From NCBI GenBank assembly GCA_031841125.1, contig CM063111.1, forward strand, positions 43,040,955 through 43,104,954: a DNA stretch of 64,000 nucleotides. The letters run 5' to 3'. Origin of the DNA: Acanthococcus lagerstroemiae (taxonomy: Eukaryota > Arthropoda > Insecta > Hemiptera > Eriococcidae). A program made the position numbers and the translations under genes. Under the pieces are notes generated by a model. It was not told where the DNA came from. It did not search any database and was given only the letters and a program-made list of their open reading frames with translations. Positions 44,880 to 56,034 of this stretch are shown here, piece after piece; position 1 is the stretch's first letter; each line of letters begins with the position of its first letter.

Positions 44880-45288
44880 CAGGGTGACCACTAGGAATTT
44901 CAGAAAAAAAAAAGAAGAAAAAATTACCTGACTAGACATGAAAAATGACCAGACTTAGACACCATTTGCAATTTTTTCTCTCTTTTTTGTACGTCTGTCT
45001 TAATATGCTACTCGTCGTCATTGTATTCTCAACTCCCAAACTGACTAGCTGGAGTTGCGTTGGAAGTCGCTGCGACATGTCGGAAAATTTAATTTCAATA
45101 TTTTATTTACATTACATAGAATAGAAGTACAACAAGGAAAAAAAAACCATTTTTTTTCACAATCAGCGAAATTTTCAGTTGAAGGAAAAACTTTTCCAAA
45201 AATGACTTAAATGACCATTTTAGGGGGGAAATGGCCCAGGATAACCTTAGTTGACTTCAAATGAAAAAAATACCAAGTAGTCACCCTG
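44880..45288. mobile_element. Short TIR element (CAGGGTGACCACT)
   Basis: The left end CAGGGTGACCACTAGGAATT and the right end ACCAAGTAGTCACCCTG are inverted. It is 409 bp. Flanking 8-mers do not match convincingly. hAT-like by its CAGGG terminus. Confidence 0.65.
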
Positions 45289-45319
45289 AGATTTTTGAAA
45301 TAAAATCTTTGTTCATTTA

Positions 45320-45735
45320 CGATTTTTCAAGACGTGTTCAAGATTCATTAACAATTTTCCGGACTAGTTCAAGACTATCCGAGGTGTCTGATCGTAATTA
45401 TTTCAAGTCTTAAGATTCTTGGGGATTTTTGGAATTTTAAGGCCCTTTTATTAGACCTACTAATACTTTTATTTTGAACCTTTACCTACTTAAGACTCCC
45501 TAGCAGGGGGCGCAACAATTTTATACTGAATTGTTCAAGTCTCTTCAAGACGTCATTGAGACTTCAGAAAACTTCTTTTGTACTCTTCAAGATTTCTCCG
45601 AAATTCTTCTAGACTTGTTCGGGGTGTAAGATTGATATTCTTCCGGATTTGTTTCTAATCAAGACATGATTGACCTTTTTAAGACTATTATGTGCCCGAC
45701 TGAGACTTTTGAGACTCTTCCAAACTCATTTATGA
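45320..45735 (+). repeat. Degenerate short repeats around TTCAAGACT
   Basis: Variants of (T)TCAAGACT, CTTCAAGA(C/T) and GACTCTTC recur throughout at irregular 15-30 base spacing. A segment with the complementary motif (AGTCTGAA, GTCTTGAA) lies at about 53330-53660. Confidence 0.55.
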
Positions 45736-46080
45736 CTTCTATCCAGTCCCCGGCGAAGCATCCCCATTACAATTCTGAATTTAGAGTTGTTGGTCCAAGA
45801 AGGCTGGATACCATATTTTAAACGCCCCTGGATCCGCCAAAAGGGGCTAACAAGGAGAATAACGGGGAGGTAAAGAGAAATTTTCTATGCAGGGGCTGAA
45901 AACATTTAGAAAAAGTATTTACATATAAAATTTAAAGCACATAAAAAATTTATATTTAAATACATTTTCAATTTTTGCCCCCTGTATTCAAAGTACTTTT
46001 TGTATTTTCATATCGGACAGCCCTGTGCATGTGTAGCGCTCGCGAAGCCATGACACCCACTTCATCACCTACTCCACACT
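45736..46080. other. Unassigned stretch
   Basis: Nothing recognised. Confidence 0.4.
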
Positions 46081-46799
46081 ATGGGTCATTCTCCAGAAAC
46101 TAAAAATATTCATCAGACAGGATAGTTACCATCTTTTCAATGAAAAAAGCATACAGAGATGTCCGTCATCGTGGAGGTTACCATGTTGTCTCAATACTAG
46201 TTGAATTAAAAAAAAATTTTGTTTCCATTTGTTTTTTCCCAATAAAGTTGTATTCTTATTCAGAAAGATTGGACGTACATATATGTAAGAAGTTCAATTT
46301 GCTGTCGTGACGTCACATGTCCAGAAGGAATGGCGTAAGATTTTGCTACCAGAGGTTTCAGTCCATTGTTGTGGTCAATCTTCGTCTGGTCCAAAGATAC
46401 ATGCCTTACACATTTTTCAGCACAACAAATGGCAATACTGGTGCAGTTTTGATCCCTGAATACGATTCACGTGTCAGATCGTAGTCACTGGCGCATGTGA
46501 CCGCACAATTTTCAAAAATTCCCTAGAAAAGGAAATTCCTGAAGCTGTCAAGTGCTTTGGCCATGAACAAGATGTCTATCGTCGTGAACAAAAGTCATCT
46601 CCCTTCCTAACTTGTAATGCCCGAGTTCTCCTCTCTTGGTGGAGCGTATGGTGACGCACGCATGCCAAAGTGACTCCCCAGACACCGCATCCCTGGCCCC
46701 GGAAACTAAATATTCTCTACTACATATGAAGTACGTATTATGGTGGGGGATCTAAAAAAAAGCCACCTTAATATTTTCAATTTCTGAGGGGTGGCCCAT
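46081..46799. mobile_element. TIR element (GGGTCATTC-type), copy 2, with repeat G insert
   Basis: Ends ATGGGTCATTCTCCAGAAAC and, inverted, TTTCTGAGGGGTGGCCCAT. The interior is the reverse complement of 23332-23976 (for example GAGGTTACCATGTTGTCTCA and GGCCATGAACAAGATGTCTA). At 46628-46712 it carries a piece of GC-rich repeat G (CTTGGTGGAGCGTATGGTGA...), absent from the other copy. Confidence 0.75.
46628..46712 (+). repeat. GC-rich dispersed repeat G, copy 4 (short)
   Basis: Starts CTTGGTGGAGCGTATGGTGA and CGCACGCATGCCAAAGTG and stops at GGAAACTAA, so only the first half of the repeat is present. It is inserted in the GGGTCATTC-type element. Confidence 0.75.
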
Positions 46800-47344
46800 A
46801 TATGGAGCACGAATTTCTAAATCAGTTTGCTAATCTTTGTTGCAGCAGCCGGATATACGACGCCTATGCCACTAGCCACCATCTTATGGATTTGGACGAC
46901 TACGTTACGTAGTTGCTTATTCTGATGAGATTGCGTGGCATTCATCAATCTATCTGGATGTATGGATTTCCAACGAGAAAACACCATTACACGGAGCGCG
47001 GTCTGTCGTCTAAAAGTGAGTGTCTCATTTACGTCTCATATTTCTCCGCAAGTACCCTCGCACTTTTATAGTTGCATGAGAATACATACGAGAATTTTCT
47101 TTCGTTTATCTACAAGTAACTCGATCGTATATATTTCATCAATCGTAGCACACAATCGCATTATTTACAGTGAACTGTAGAAATTAGGGTTTTTGCATCG
47201 TTAAAAGCTTCAAAGTTGAAAAATTACGAGATAGTAACTCAAGAAGATAAAATGGAATATCACATGCAAAAAGGATCTATTATAAGAACCTTGAACACGG
47301 CAGGAATAACTCTTCACTAATTGTACCATTAAGTGACAGTAAAT
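46800..47344. other. Unassigned stretch
   Basis: No gene recognised. The 81-codon frame at 46935-47180 has no identifiable domain. Confidence 0.35.
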
Positions 47345-47575
47345 TGAAGGGCAAAGAATAAAAACTCACATTTGCCATTTTACTTCAAGGGCGCAAAGAG
47401 GCAAAATACTGTACATACAGGAATATCTTTGCTGCGCCTGTGAATGTGCAATATGTATAACATATTCTACATTCACAGGCGCAGCGAAGATATTCCTGCA
47501 CCCGTGTACAGTATTTTGCCTATTTGCGCTCTTGAAGTAAAATGACAAATGTGAGTTTTGATTCTCTACCTTTCA
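47345..47575. mobile_element. 231 bp near-perfect palindrome (foldback element), copy 2
   Basis: Same structure as 22839-23073: TAAAAACTCACATTTGCCAT at the left, its inverse at the right, and a central TATGTATAACATA. The copies differ by substitutions and a small deletion near 47414, so they are independent insertions of one family. Confidence 0.85.
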
Positions 47576-47937
47576 ATTTTATATTTTACAAAAGTAGAAC
47601 AGCAACTGGTCTGCAAGGAAGGCTAAGTTTTTTTTTACTGGGATGTGAAGTGAAGGGTAAAGAGCGCTCATGATGCTATACACACACACGTACACTAACA
47701 AATACATGCACTGGCGCAACCAGAAATAACCTCTGGGAGAAGCTGAACCAGAGACAAGTGGTACGGGTGAATTTTATACGAAAAAGGAAAATACTTAACT
47801 TGTGATTTTCAACTTGAAAATTTTTTAAGAATGCTCAGGGTTTTTAGGGGGATATGTGGCTCACGACGAGAGTAAACTATCCTCCCTACTATATTCTGGT
47901 TAACATGGTCGCCCTTTTTATTCGCATTTGGACACTC
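47576..47937. other. Unassigned stretch
   Basis: Nothing recognised, apart from GAAGTGAAGGGTAAAGAG near 47647 that resembles a terminus of the palindrome family. Confidence 0.35.
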
Positions 47938-48225
47938 TTGTAGATGCGCTAGTGTCATGGACAAAAAGATGGTCAAGGAATTTTTACCACAAAAACATGT
48001 ACAAGTAAAATGAGCTCTAGCATCTCCAATATTGTTTTTTATGGAAAACTGAAGAGAACTCAAATGTTAGCCCTAATATCATTTCCTTTCAGATGAGCCC
48101 AACTTCAGTTTTTGAGCAGAACATTTTTGTCACTGATCATCTTTTCGTCCAAATACACCAATCAGCGCGCCCCATTTCATTAAGCCGCCAGAGAGCAACT
48201 CTTTAGCATCCAAACGCGAATACAG
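47938..48225 (-). repeat. Dispersed repeat B, copy 2
   Basis: Reverse complement of 18835-19115 over its full length, with scattered substitutions. Confidence 0.85.
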
Positions 48226-49402
48226 TCAGATTTCAGAGTTTTTCGAGGTTATTCCACATTTTATTTCGTATCACGCCAGCCAGGCATGATGGAAACCGTT
48301 TTATGACTTCGTTTCATGGTACATACGTATTACGTATGTACAAAGTGCGACATCATCCTGACCCGGCTTTTTACAAAAGTCCATAAACAAATCACTGATC
48401 CACTTTCGGTACTTTAATGAGATAAAGTTGAATTCATCCGTTCATCAACAATGTAAATTTCACGGCCAATAATTTTTCAACTGAGAAGGCTCCAAAGTTG
48501 AGCGAATTCAGAATAGCTGAAAAATCTGGAAAACAAGCTGAAAGTTGGGAAAATAAGCCGAATTCTGAACACTTATACACTCGTATTATCGTACGTATGG
48601 TCTTGTCCGGAAAAACTGAGGAAGGTCACGTCTGGTGCAATATAGAAAATGCGAAAACCGTGGAAAGTGAAAGAGACGAGGAGAGCGAGAAAACTATACA
48701 TTCGTCGTTCTAGGTAATTTAAATGTCTCCGCCGTGTCTCTTGTCCATTCGAAGAATTGAGATAATGATTTTATCGCGTTTTATCGCACAATGTACCCAT
48801 ATATATGTACATGCACTATATAGTTTGCCCCAGAAACAGACTAGTTGATTCCCGGTAATCGTTTTCCTCAATTTTTTCCTGACATAGCCAGTCACCCCAC
48901 CCCCTCGTTGTCTTTTTCGAACCGACAGCTACACTGCATTCCCTCTATCTGCTGTAATCATTTGTTATGCTTGTTCCGTTTCGCTTCGTTTTCACCTCGC
49001 ATCGCCATTTTTCATCGTCTCCGTTTTCCCAGTTTACGTGAGCCCGTCAAATATATCGCCGGATTGTTTATGAATGACACCGAACCGCGTCGGGAAAGTG
49101 GGTAATACGTGAGGCCGGATTCGCCGCACTTTCCACCAGTCAGTGATGGCCTACTCTAAGGGGGCTCTCAAGGATAACTAAACGCACAATGGCGTCAAAC
49201 GCCAAAAATATGAATTTAATTCGACTTTTTCAACTGTAGGAATTTAAAACTTTCAACATCAGCCTACGTGCCCCCAATTATAAGTTGGGCTTAGTTTTTA
49301 GGCAAGCAAGTGTAGCCTTCATCGTGTAGTGGTTGCGACATTTATCCATTTACTTTTTAGGCAGACGTTTGCTTTACATATTGTCAACCTTGGATCCCAT
49401 GT
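48226..49402. other. Unassigned stretch with CpG-rich core (48480-49130)
   Basis: The core is CG-richer than its surroundings and not repeated in the window. Frames at 48498-48713 (plus) and 48845-49105 (plus) are charged and Pro/Ser-rich respectively, without recognisable domains. It is a candidate promoter or exon region of an unseen gene. Confidence 0.3.
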
Positions 49403-49563
49403 GAAACCCTCTTCAGGAGGTCATAAGTGTCCTATTCCTCAGTATTTCCTTGATAACTTTTCAAATGTGAGTCGTACAGCAAAAATGGTAACGGCAAAAT
49501 CAATCCACACTAAATTTCACCTAAATATAGTCTCTCGCAATTTTTCGTATCGATCTTAAAACC
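49403..49563 (+). repeat. Dispersed repeat C, copy 1
   Basis: Matches the reverse complement of 52240-52402: TCAGGAGGTCATAAGTGTCC, TTGATAACTTTTCAAATGTG, GAGTCGTAC and CACTAAATTTCAC blocks are shared. Confidence 0.75.
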
Positions 49564-49654
49564 TACCGAAACTGAGGTCGAAAATGAGCCCATAATGTAA
49601 CACTTTAGCACAGGCCGTATGGCAGAAAAAACCGATGGTCTCCTGCACCATTTT

Positions 49655-49850
49655 CTCTTGGTGGGACGTATGGCGATGCACGCATGCCAAAGTGGCCCCT
49701 ATGACACCGTACCCCCGGCACCGGAAACTACCCTTTCGGGGATCGCATCAGTGGCCGGGGGAACGCTTTGAGGCTGGCCCGAGCCCCCATTTCTCCGTGC
49801 CGGAACGGTGCGCGCGTCCTACCAGAGCCACCATGGCAGGAGGCCGAACT
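49655..49850 (+). repeat. GC-rich dispersed repeat G, copy 5
   Basis: Very similar to 17232-17420: GACGTATGGCGATGCACGCA, GCCAAAGTGGCCCCTA, GGAAACTACCCTTTCG and GGTGCGCGCGTCCTACCAGA. It lies immediately upstream of an RTE remnant. Confidence 0.8.
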
Positions 49851-50374
49851 CTTCTTCCCAAAATTGAGAGCCAAATGGCCAATTAATCACTAACCGGGAA
49901 TAAATTGCCAGAACAGCGTCAGAATTCTATCAGGAACTCTATAATGTAAGCCTAGGATATAGGACAAAGGTCGACAGCTGGCACAACCACCTGACCAACA
50001 GAGACGAAATACCCAAAATTACGCCTCACAAAGTGCAAAAAATAGCTAGTAAACAAGAACCCAATAGGGCCTCTGGCCCAGACGGAATAGAAAACGAAAT
50101 GTTTAAGGAATTGGCAGCTTGATAGCACAACCACAGGCCTCCCTCTTTAATGAGATAAAACTAGAAGACAAAATTAGGAACTCAGATATAATGAGGAAAG
50201 CAAAAGCCAAAGGAGTGGGAACTACTGTCAAAAAGCTAAAACTTAAGTATGCTGGACACAGAGATAGAGAACCCTATGTAGATGGAACTGGATACTAACT
50301 GTATGGAAACCTACGCGAAAACGCAAAAGGGGGAGACCACTGACAGGGTGGATCGATGATATGGGACAGGTGGC

Positions 50375-51344
50375 CAGGGCCGGCGGAAGGTATGTTTCAG
50401 GTATGGAGCAATCACCACCCGAAAAATGAGCGGATGGGGAATTCCCCACCTGGAATTTCCCATCTGATCAAAGTTTCTCGAAAAGACGAAACTGCAGTTC
50501 GTCCACAAAAGACAAAAGCTTTCGAATCCGGGCTTATACCTGACCAACCCGGAACTAATTCCTCTCGTTTCTAGATCCCAGATGGGAGATGGGATAGAAA
50601 CAATAGATGCAACCAGTTGATTTTTTTCATTCTCTGTCGTGCTCTTGGAGCTATAGGCTCAAATTTACCTTCTATACTCGTTCTTGATATAACAAGTAAT
50701 ATTGTAATATACAAGAACTTCTTATATATTTGTATCTAGATATTTTGAAATATCTTATTAAACGTACGAGAGGGATCGCGGCAACGTGCAACTGAGAAAA
50801 AAGGAGAATTCTTCTTATTTTCCATCAAACTTCCCCGGCAAAGGAATATCTCGAAACGTTTTGATTCGGGTAGTAGTAAAAATCATCAATTTCGAACTTC
50901 TCAAGAGCTTTTCAGACAAACCTATTTCGAAATTTATGACTAAGTCTTGGCTTGTTTGGAAACTCGCTTTGAAACCGATTCGATTCGATTTTTCAACAGT
51001 TTAGAAAGCTTCACGATTGGCAGTAACAATGATGTCAAAAGTATAACCGATTTTTATCAAGACGACTTTGACAAAGAGCGATTAGTCAACGACCAAGAAA
51101 TGTTCTTGAATTTAGCGAAGCAAAGTGGAAAATGTTCATTGACATAGTTTCATTTTTAAATTTCCATCATTTATAACGTTGCCTAATAATTCTACACACA
51201 AAGGGGTATAGTCCATTAATTTGAACTGTCTTTATGTTTTTAACGTAGAGAAATTATTGCCCTATTTTTTGTGAGGATGGGGAGGGGTCACTCGCTCTCA
51301 ACTCACCACCTAGGCCCTGGGCAGAACCTGTTCCGCCGGCCCTG
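50375..51344 (+). mobile_element. hAT element (970 bp) inserted in the RTE remnant
   Basis: The ends CAGGGCCGGCGGAA and TTCCGCCGGCCCTG are perfect inverted repeats. Flanking 8-mers CAGGTGGC (50367-50374) and CACGTGGC (51345-51352) match at seven of eight positions. The interior contains a decayed transposase fragment, so this is an internally deleted former autonomous element. Confidence 0.85.
50786..51147 (+). pseudogene. hAT transposase fragment
   Basis: In one frame the translation reads LACLETRFETDSIRFFNSLE, then TDFYQDDFDKERLVNDQEMF and LNLAKQSGK before a stop at 51145-51147. This matches the stretch between the RNase H-like core and the C-terminal dimerisation domain of ZMYM1-like hAT transposases (a ..TRF....LE.........Y..DFD..RL pattern). 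An in-frame stop near 50940 separates it from a weaker upstream part. Catalytic and zinc-finger parts are absent. Confidence 0.65.
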
Positions 51345-51570
51345 CACGTGGCAGGACAGCAATGACAATAAACTACCAAAAATAGAAGAAAGTGGCTGAT
51401 TTGTGTACGGCTTATGCTCAGAAATGGGCCATTGAGTGCCGAGGCTGGGGAGCGGGCGTCTCTCCTGCCTGTCTATATTAATAAGGGTGTAAATTGGTAA
51501 AACTTGATATACTACAAGCACCAACAAGCCATTAAATAAAATAAATACGAGTAAATAAAAGTGGGGCATC

Positions 51571-51764
51571 AGTACTTGGTTCTATAAAAATTTGGAGTTT
51601 TCGCCCCCCTTAGGGGTTACAATTTTGAATTTATAACTAAACCATCATCGAAATCGAATTCTGTGACCTTAAAACCTTTACAGACAAAATCACGATTCGG
51701 TGAGTCGAGCCAATGAAAGATGTAAAAGATTGCAATGAGGAAGTCACACAGAGAAACACAAATT
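51571..51764. other. Unassigned stretch
   Basis: Nothing recognised. Confidence 0.4.
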
Positions 51765-52036
51765 TATAAATGGACACTGTGAAGCAAAACCCTCCCAAGC
51801 AACAAAATCTGTTGTGTTTTTCTTTTGTTGAAAAAACGTAACAAAAGCCAATGAATAAGGCCGATTTACGGACATAGCCTTTATTGATAAGCTTTTTTCA
51901 ACGTGGATACACAATTCTGTATTGGAGGTCTAATTTTTAAAAATTCTACTTTTTTACGCTCTTTCAACGATACTAATAACTCATTTTGTCAATAAATGTC
52001 GCTTGGGCGGTTTCTGCTTAACAGCGTCCAAGCGTG
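51765..52036. mobile_element. Short TIR element (TGGAC-type), copy 2
   Basis: The left end TGGACACTGTGAAGCAAAAC and the right end GTTTCTGCTTAACAGCGTCCA approximate the inverse, and the interior shares TTGATAAGCTT and CTCTTTCAACGATACTAATA with 19258-19582. TIRs are ~40 bp. Confidence 0.7.
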
Positions 52037-52402
52037 ATACTTTTGGGGGGAGGGGGCGTATTCCAAGGATCGTTCGCTAGGAATGTACAGAATCGGATCC
52101 GGAAGAGATTTGCACTCGTTCAGTTTCCTGAAGACGGTATGACCATGAAAACGTCAAAAATTCTATGTTTTCTCTCATAGGGCGTGTTTTAAAGCGTCGC
52201 ATAATATGGGCTTAATTTTGACTCTCCGTTTCGAGTGTTTTACGACCGATATGAAAAACTACAAGAGATCATGTTTACGTGAAATTTAGTGTAGATTAAT
52301 TTGGCCGTTAACAGTTTTCCAGTACGACTTATGGTTGAAAAGTTATTGAGGAAACTTGAAAGGATAAATTGAGGAAGGGGCACTTATGAACTCCTGAGTG
52401 CG
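52037..52402 (-). repeat. Unassigned flank and dispersed repeat C, copy 2 (52240-52402)
   Basis: 52240-52402 is the reverse complement of 49403-49563. The preceding ~200 bases hold no recognised feature. Confidence 0.65.
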
Positions 52403-53428
52403 TTGGCACAATTTCTTACATTTCTTAAAATACTCTTCAGGGTTTCAACTTCAAATCTGCCAAGTGGCATCTTTGCATCAAAGAATGCAGGGTATACTTT
52501 CCATATCATACAACTGTGTAGCATTTTGATTCCTAGGCCCTTTTGTGAAACAGAAACGAACCTGCAATGCAGTGAATATGGTAGACTAAAACAGAACCAA
52601 AAATATGTCCGCTTTCAATTTGAAATCGCGCTCATTGAGCCATCGGGTGCTTTGAAAATTGCTTTTCGAATTAATGTCGAGGAACATGAAACATGCGATA
52701 GTGTTTTAATTGAGACTTTATCCGACTCGCAGCTTAGTTTCTTTTCGTATCTACCAAACAGAATCGTCGCTTTTCATCTTTTGCGAATTATGATACATAC
52801 ATTTGGGGTGTAACTCGTCATCATCGTATTCATCCGAAAATTTTGGTTTCGTTAAATCGAGAGAAAAAAAAAAAGGTCAACATCGATGGACATCTGGAAT
52901 TCGTGGAGCAGTCGGGCAGTCCGTTCGTTATGAACCTTATTAAAAGTATTCAATGTCACCGGGGGCACGTAAAAAAGGACAGCAGGACCGGCGACGTGAA
53001 ATAAATAAAAAATTCAACTCGAACGCTGGCGTCGCGGCGCTCGCTTCGAACTGGCAACTAAGTAACTCGATTCACGTTCCTTTTTTTCCCTTCCTTCTGC
53101 TCCCCCGCCCCGCGCCCTGCTACCGCATCTTCGCCGTTTCGTCCAATTTACCGTACCAACTTCCGAGTTCCGACCATCCGACCGACTTTCGAACTTTAAT
53201 TACGTTGGTCAACTTTCCCGAACAGTTTGTTTGCAGGTATCGCACTATTTCCAATCGTCCTCCTCAGTGATCGCATTCGGGGGCGGACGATCGAGGTGAC
53301 CTTTGGACGATGTATCGAGTTCGTCTTTAAAAATGAAAGAGTCTCGCGAAGTCTGAAACAGTCGTGACAAAGTCTGAATGCGTCTGAACAGTATCTGTAT
53401 GAGTCTTAAAGTAGTTGAAAGCAGGTTG
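52403..53428. other. Unassigned stretch with CpG-rich part (52850-53300)
   Basis: Frames at 52403-52813 (136 codons, plus) and 52953-53270 (105 codons, plus) are the longest here; neither has a recognisable domain. 52850-53300 is CG-rich and not repeated in the window, a candidate promoter or exon region. After 53330 short AGTCTGAA-type repeats begin. Confidence 0.3.
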
Positions 53429-53565
53429 CAACGGCGAAGCCAGGGTGTCGATGGGTTCTGGACCCTCCTTCGCGATTTAGTCAAACAGCGGTTTTTATAA
53501 TTCTAACACCCCCTCTGCCACACCAAGACCAGACCCCCTCGAATACTAGGTGTGCTACGCCACAC
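53429..53565. mobile_element. Short hAT-like element (GTCTGGTC family)
   Basis: The left end GGCGAAGCCAGGGTGTCGAT and the right end TCGAATACTAGGTGTGCTAC then GCCAC are partly inverted. The interior has TTATAATTCTAACACCCCCT and ACCAAGACCAGACCCCCTCG, the reverse of 27183-27621 motifs. No target duplication is visible. Confidence 0.6.
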
Positions 53566-53989
53566 AGATAACTTGGACAGTGGACACAGTCTGAAGAAGC
53601 CTGATGGGAATATTCACGTATCTTAATGAATCTTGAAGAATTCTAACTATGGAATTTGAAAGAGCTTGAATAATGTAGCCAGTCTTCCGAAGGGGGCGTT
53701 ACTTGGGCCAAGATAACCATTTCAACCCTCACATTTTGGAGTATCTCATTTTTCTCCAATACTACAGACCTGCCCAAGAATAATAAAGAGGAGGGCGGCC
53801 GTTACTATCAAACATCGGAATTTTCACAGGGAGGCGCCACTATTACAAATTGATTTTAATAAAATAGTAAATGCCATAAGCAACCTCTCATTTTCATGAG
53901 GAAATACATCGTCGGTTATACGACAGACAGTATCACATGCCATTGAAATTCGTTGGAAGACTATACTAACCAATGTTGTTTCATTGCTT
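53566..53989. other. Unassigned stretch
   Basis: Up to ~53660 it continues short GTCTGAAG/TCTTGAAG repeats; otherwise nothing recognised. Confidence 0.4.
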
Positions 53990-54245
53990 TTCTTTGTCTT
54001 ATGTCAGTATATGTCTGATATCTTATGTTTTCGTGTCTTCGCTCCCGATAGCTTCATATGTCTTATATTTTAGTCTTAATGTCTTCTGAGCTAGAGTTTT
54101 TAAAAACGTGATAAAGACATAACTTATCCCATTAATGTCATAATAAAGGGTAATCAGAAATAATAAGACATAAAAAAACATAATAAGACATGAGAAAGAC
54201 ATAATTAGGATATAATCAGACGTAATAAGACATGATAGTGGATAA
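53990..54245. repeat. GTCTTAT-type repeats in inverted halves
   Basis: Left of about 54100 the motif TGTCTTA(T/A) recurs about five times; right of about 54120 its inverse ATAAGACAT recurs about six times. The segment can fold back on itself. Confidence 0.7.
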
Positions 54246-54579
54246 GAAGTGACAATTAAGTATTGTTTAATATTACAAGCTGGAGATTTCTTCTGGAGCG
54301 AGCATAGGCAGGCGTGTCTACCTGTGTGCCGAGTGTGCTTGGGCACACTCTACTTTTTCTATAATTTTTTTTCCTCCACCAACATAGTCACGATAATATG
54401 TAAAATATTATTCATTTTTCATTTTCATTAAAAATTAGACCCAATCCTCGGTCAAATTTGGAATTTGCCAAAGTTGCAACACTGACTATTGAAAATATAA
54501 TTTTAATATTGCTATCGACTTGGAGCGTTCTCTTCCTACCTATCAGCAGGAGTGGACAAATCACTAAACTGAGGACTTG
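54246..54579. other. Unassigned stretch
   Basis: Nothing recognised. Confidence 0.4.
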
Positions 54580-55690
54580 AATTCAGAGACGAAACTATAG
54601 GGAATGTGGGGGCTAACACCCCCCCCCCCCACAATAATTTGGTAGTCGGCAAATTTTGAAACTGTTCATATTTAAATTTTTCATTTCTTAGGAATGTTTG
54701 TTTGTTTGTTTTTTTAATTAAAAAATATTTTAAAATTTTGTTAGCGAATTATTAGTTTTCAAAAAATATTTACTGGCAAATTTTTCTTCTCTACCTCCCC
54801 AAATTGCAAGTTAACTTTTGTTTCTGAAAATGGAGTACCCTGGACTCCTGCCAGGGAGTAGTCAGTTAAAAGCCAAAGGTTTCAAGCTGAGTATTGAACG
54901 TAATCAGAAAGGTTGGAACAAAGCTGAAATCGCAGAGATGTCAACTCCCATTCGCGAACGCGTTCTCGTTTGCGAACAGAGCACCTCCACGAACGAGAAC
55001 GAAGCGAACGCGTTTTTCTTCTCACATGAACAAGAACGAGCAGGAATGCATTCGTTTCATTTCGTGGACAAGATTGCAGAGAACGGAGAGGACTACTGCA
55101 GAGATGTCATCTCCCAATCGCGAACGGAGCACCTCCACAAACGAGAACGAAGTGAACGCGTTCTTCTTCTCACATGAACAAGAACAGATGTGAACGCGTT
55201 CACTTTTTGAAGGGAACGCAAATGGTGTGAACGCGTTCATATTTTTGGGGAACGCTGACATCTCTGCGTGAAATGTGAAAGACATTAATTTCAAAAATCT
55301 GAAAGTTGGTAGCAAACGCTGAGTTTTGATTTTCAGTGACAATTCACTAGATTCCCAGTTTGACAGCTAGAGACTGAAATTTGAGAAAGTTGAACATTTT
55401 ATTAAAATTTAAAAGGTGAAAGCAAAAGACTTATTTTTTAATGTCACAAGCTGAATCCGATAACAAATATTCTACTAAGTATTTAATTTGCGGGCTTTAG
55501 TCCTGGTGAATATAGGAAGGAAGTTTAGTCTGGAACAATAGTCAAAACTCCGTGTGTTTTTCCCGTAAGAACGAAAGGGAGCTTGTAGCACGGATTCCCC
55601 TAATCCAATCAACCTGAAACTTGCAGGTTTTTATTATTATTATTATTTTTTATTTTACTGGAATCAATTGAGGACCTGACTTCCAAAACG
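54580..55690 (-). repeat. Dispersed repeat A, copy 2 (interrupted)
   Basis: Reverse complement of 9915-10695, interrupted at 54931-55268. It begins at the left with ACGAAACTATAGGGAATGTG and a C-run. Alignment on both sides of the insert is good, for example CAGGTTGATTGG and GATTAGGGGAATCC in reverse complement. Confidence 0.85.
54931..55268. mobile_element. Short TIR element (CGCAGAGATGTCA) inserted in repeat A
   Basis: Both ends are CGCAGAGATGTCA in inverted orientation. TGAAAT flanks both sides (54925-54930 and 55269-55274). The paralogous site near 10313-10318 has a single copy, so the insertion and its 6 bp duplication are directly visible. Inside, a ~150 base unit with CGCGTT(C/T)... 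and ACATGAACAAGAACGA is present twice, and an internal copy of the terminus (GCAGAGATGTCA at about 55099) suggests a nested or tandem structure. Confidence 0.8.
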
Positions 55691-56034
55691 GGCATGGTCC
55701 AAATAATCAAAAATCGAATTTCTAGCGCAATCTAGTGGAGGAAGTCAAAAGGCACCTTCAGAGTTGGTTTCCCAATTTTATCACAACTTAGAGCCAGCTG
55801 AACCTTTCTTTTGTTCTTTTTTATAATAAAGTCATACTTGCTTTTCTTGTTGGGGGGGGGGGGGTACAAGGATGTCTGAAATGTGGAGGGAGGGAGGAGG
55901 AATTGTTCACGAGTGTCTCGTTTACCGGAATGGTCGTATCTAAGCTGTATCTTCCAATTGCCGACAGTTTCTAGGTCAAGATGTACAAATTTTGACCTTT
56001 CACAAGTATGACACATGGTCTGCCAAAACGAGTG
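55691..56034. other. Unassigned stretch
   Basis: A G-run occupies about 55852-55863. No gene recognised. Confidence 0.4.

Larger units (their letters stand above)
49885..51570 (+). pseudogene. RTE remnant with internal deletion, interrupted by a hAT element
   Basis: 49890-50125 encodes the region just before the polymerase core (NRASGPDGIENEMFKEL). It is joined, with the whole polymerase core deleted, to the post-polymerase region (LEDKIRNSDIMRKAKAK, GRPLTGWIDDMGQVA, to about 50374). The frame resumes after the hAT element at 51353 as RTAMTINYQK...DLCTAYAQKWAIE, the usual RTE C terminus. An A-rich AATAAAATAAATA tail follows near 51534-51556. The insertion thus split a remnant whose two sides are still readable. 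Confidence 0.85.
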
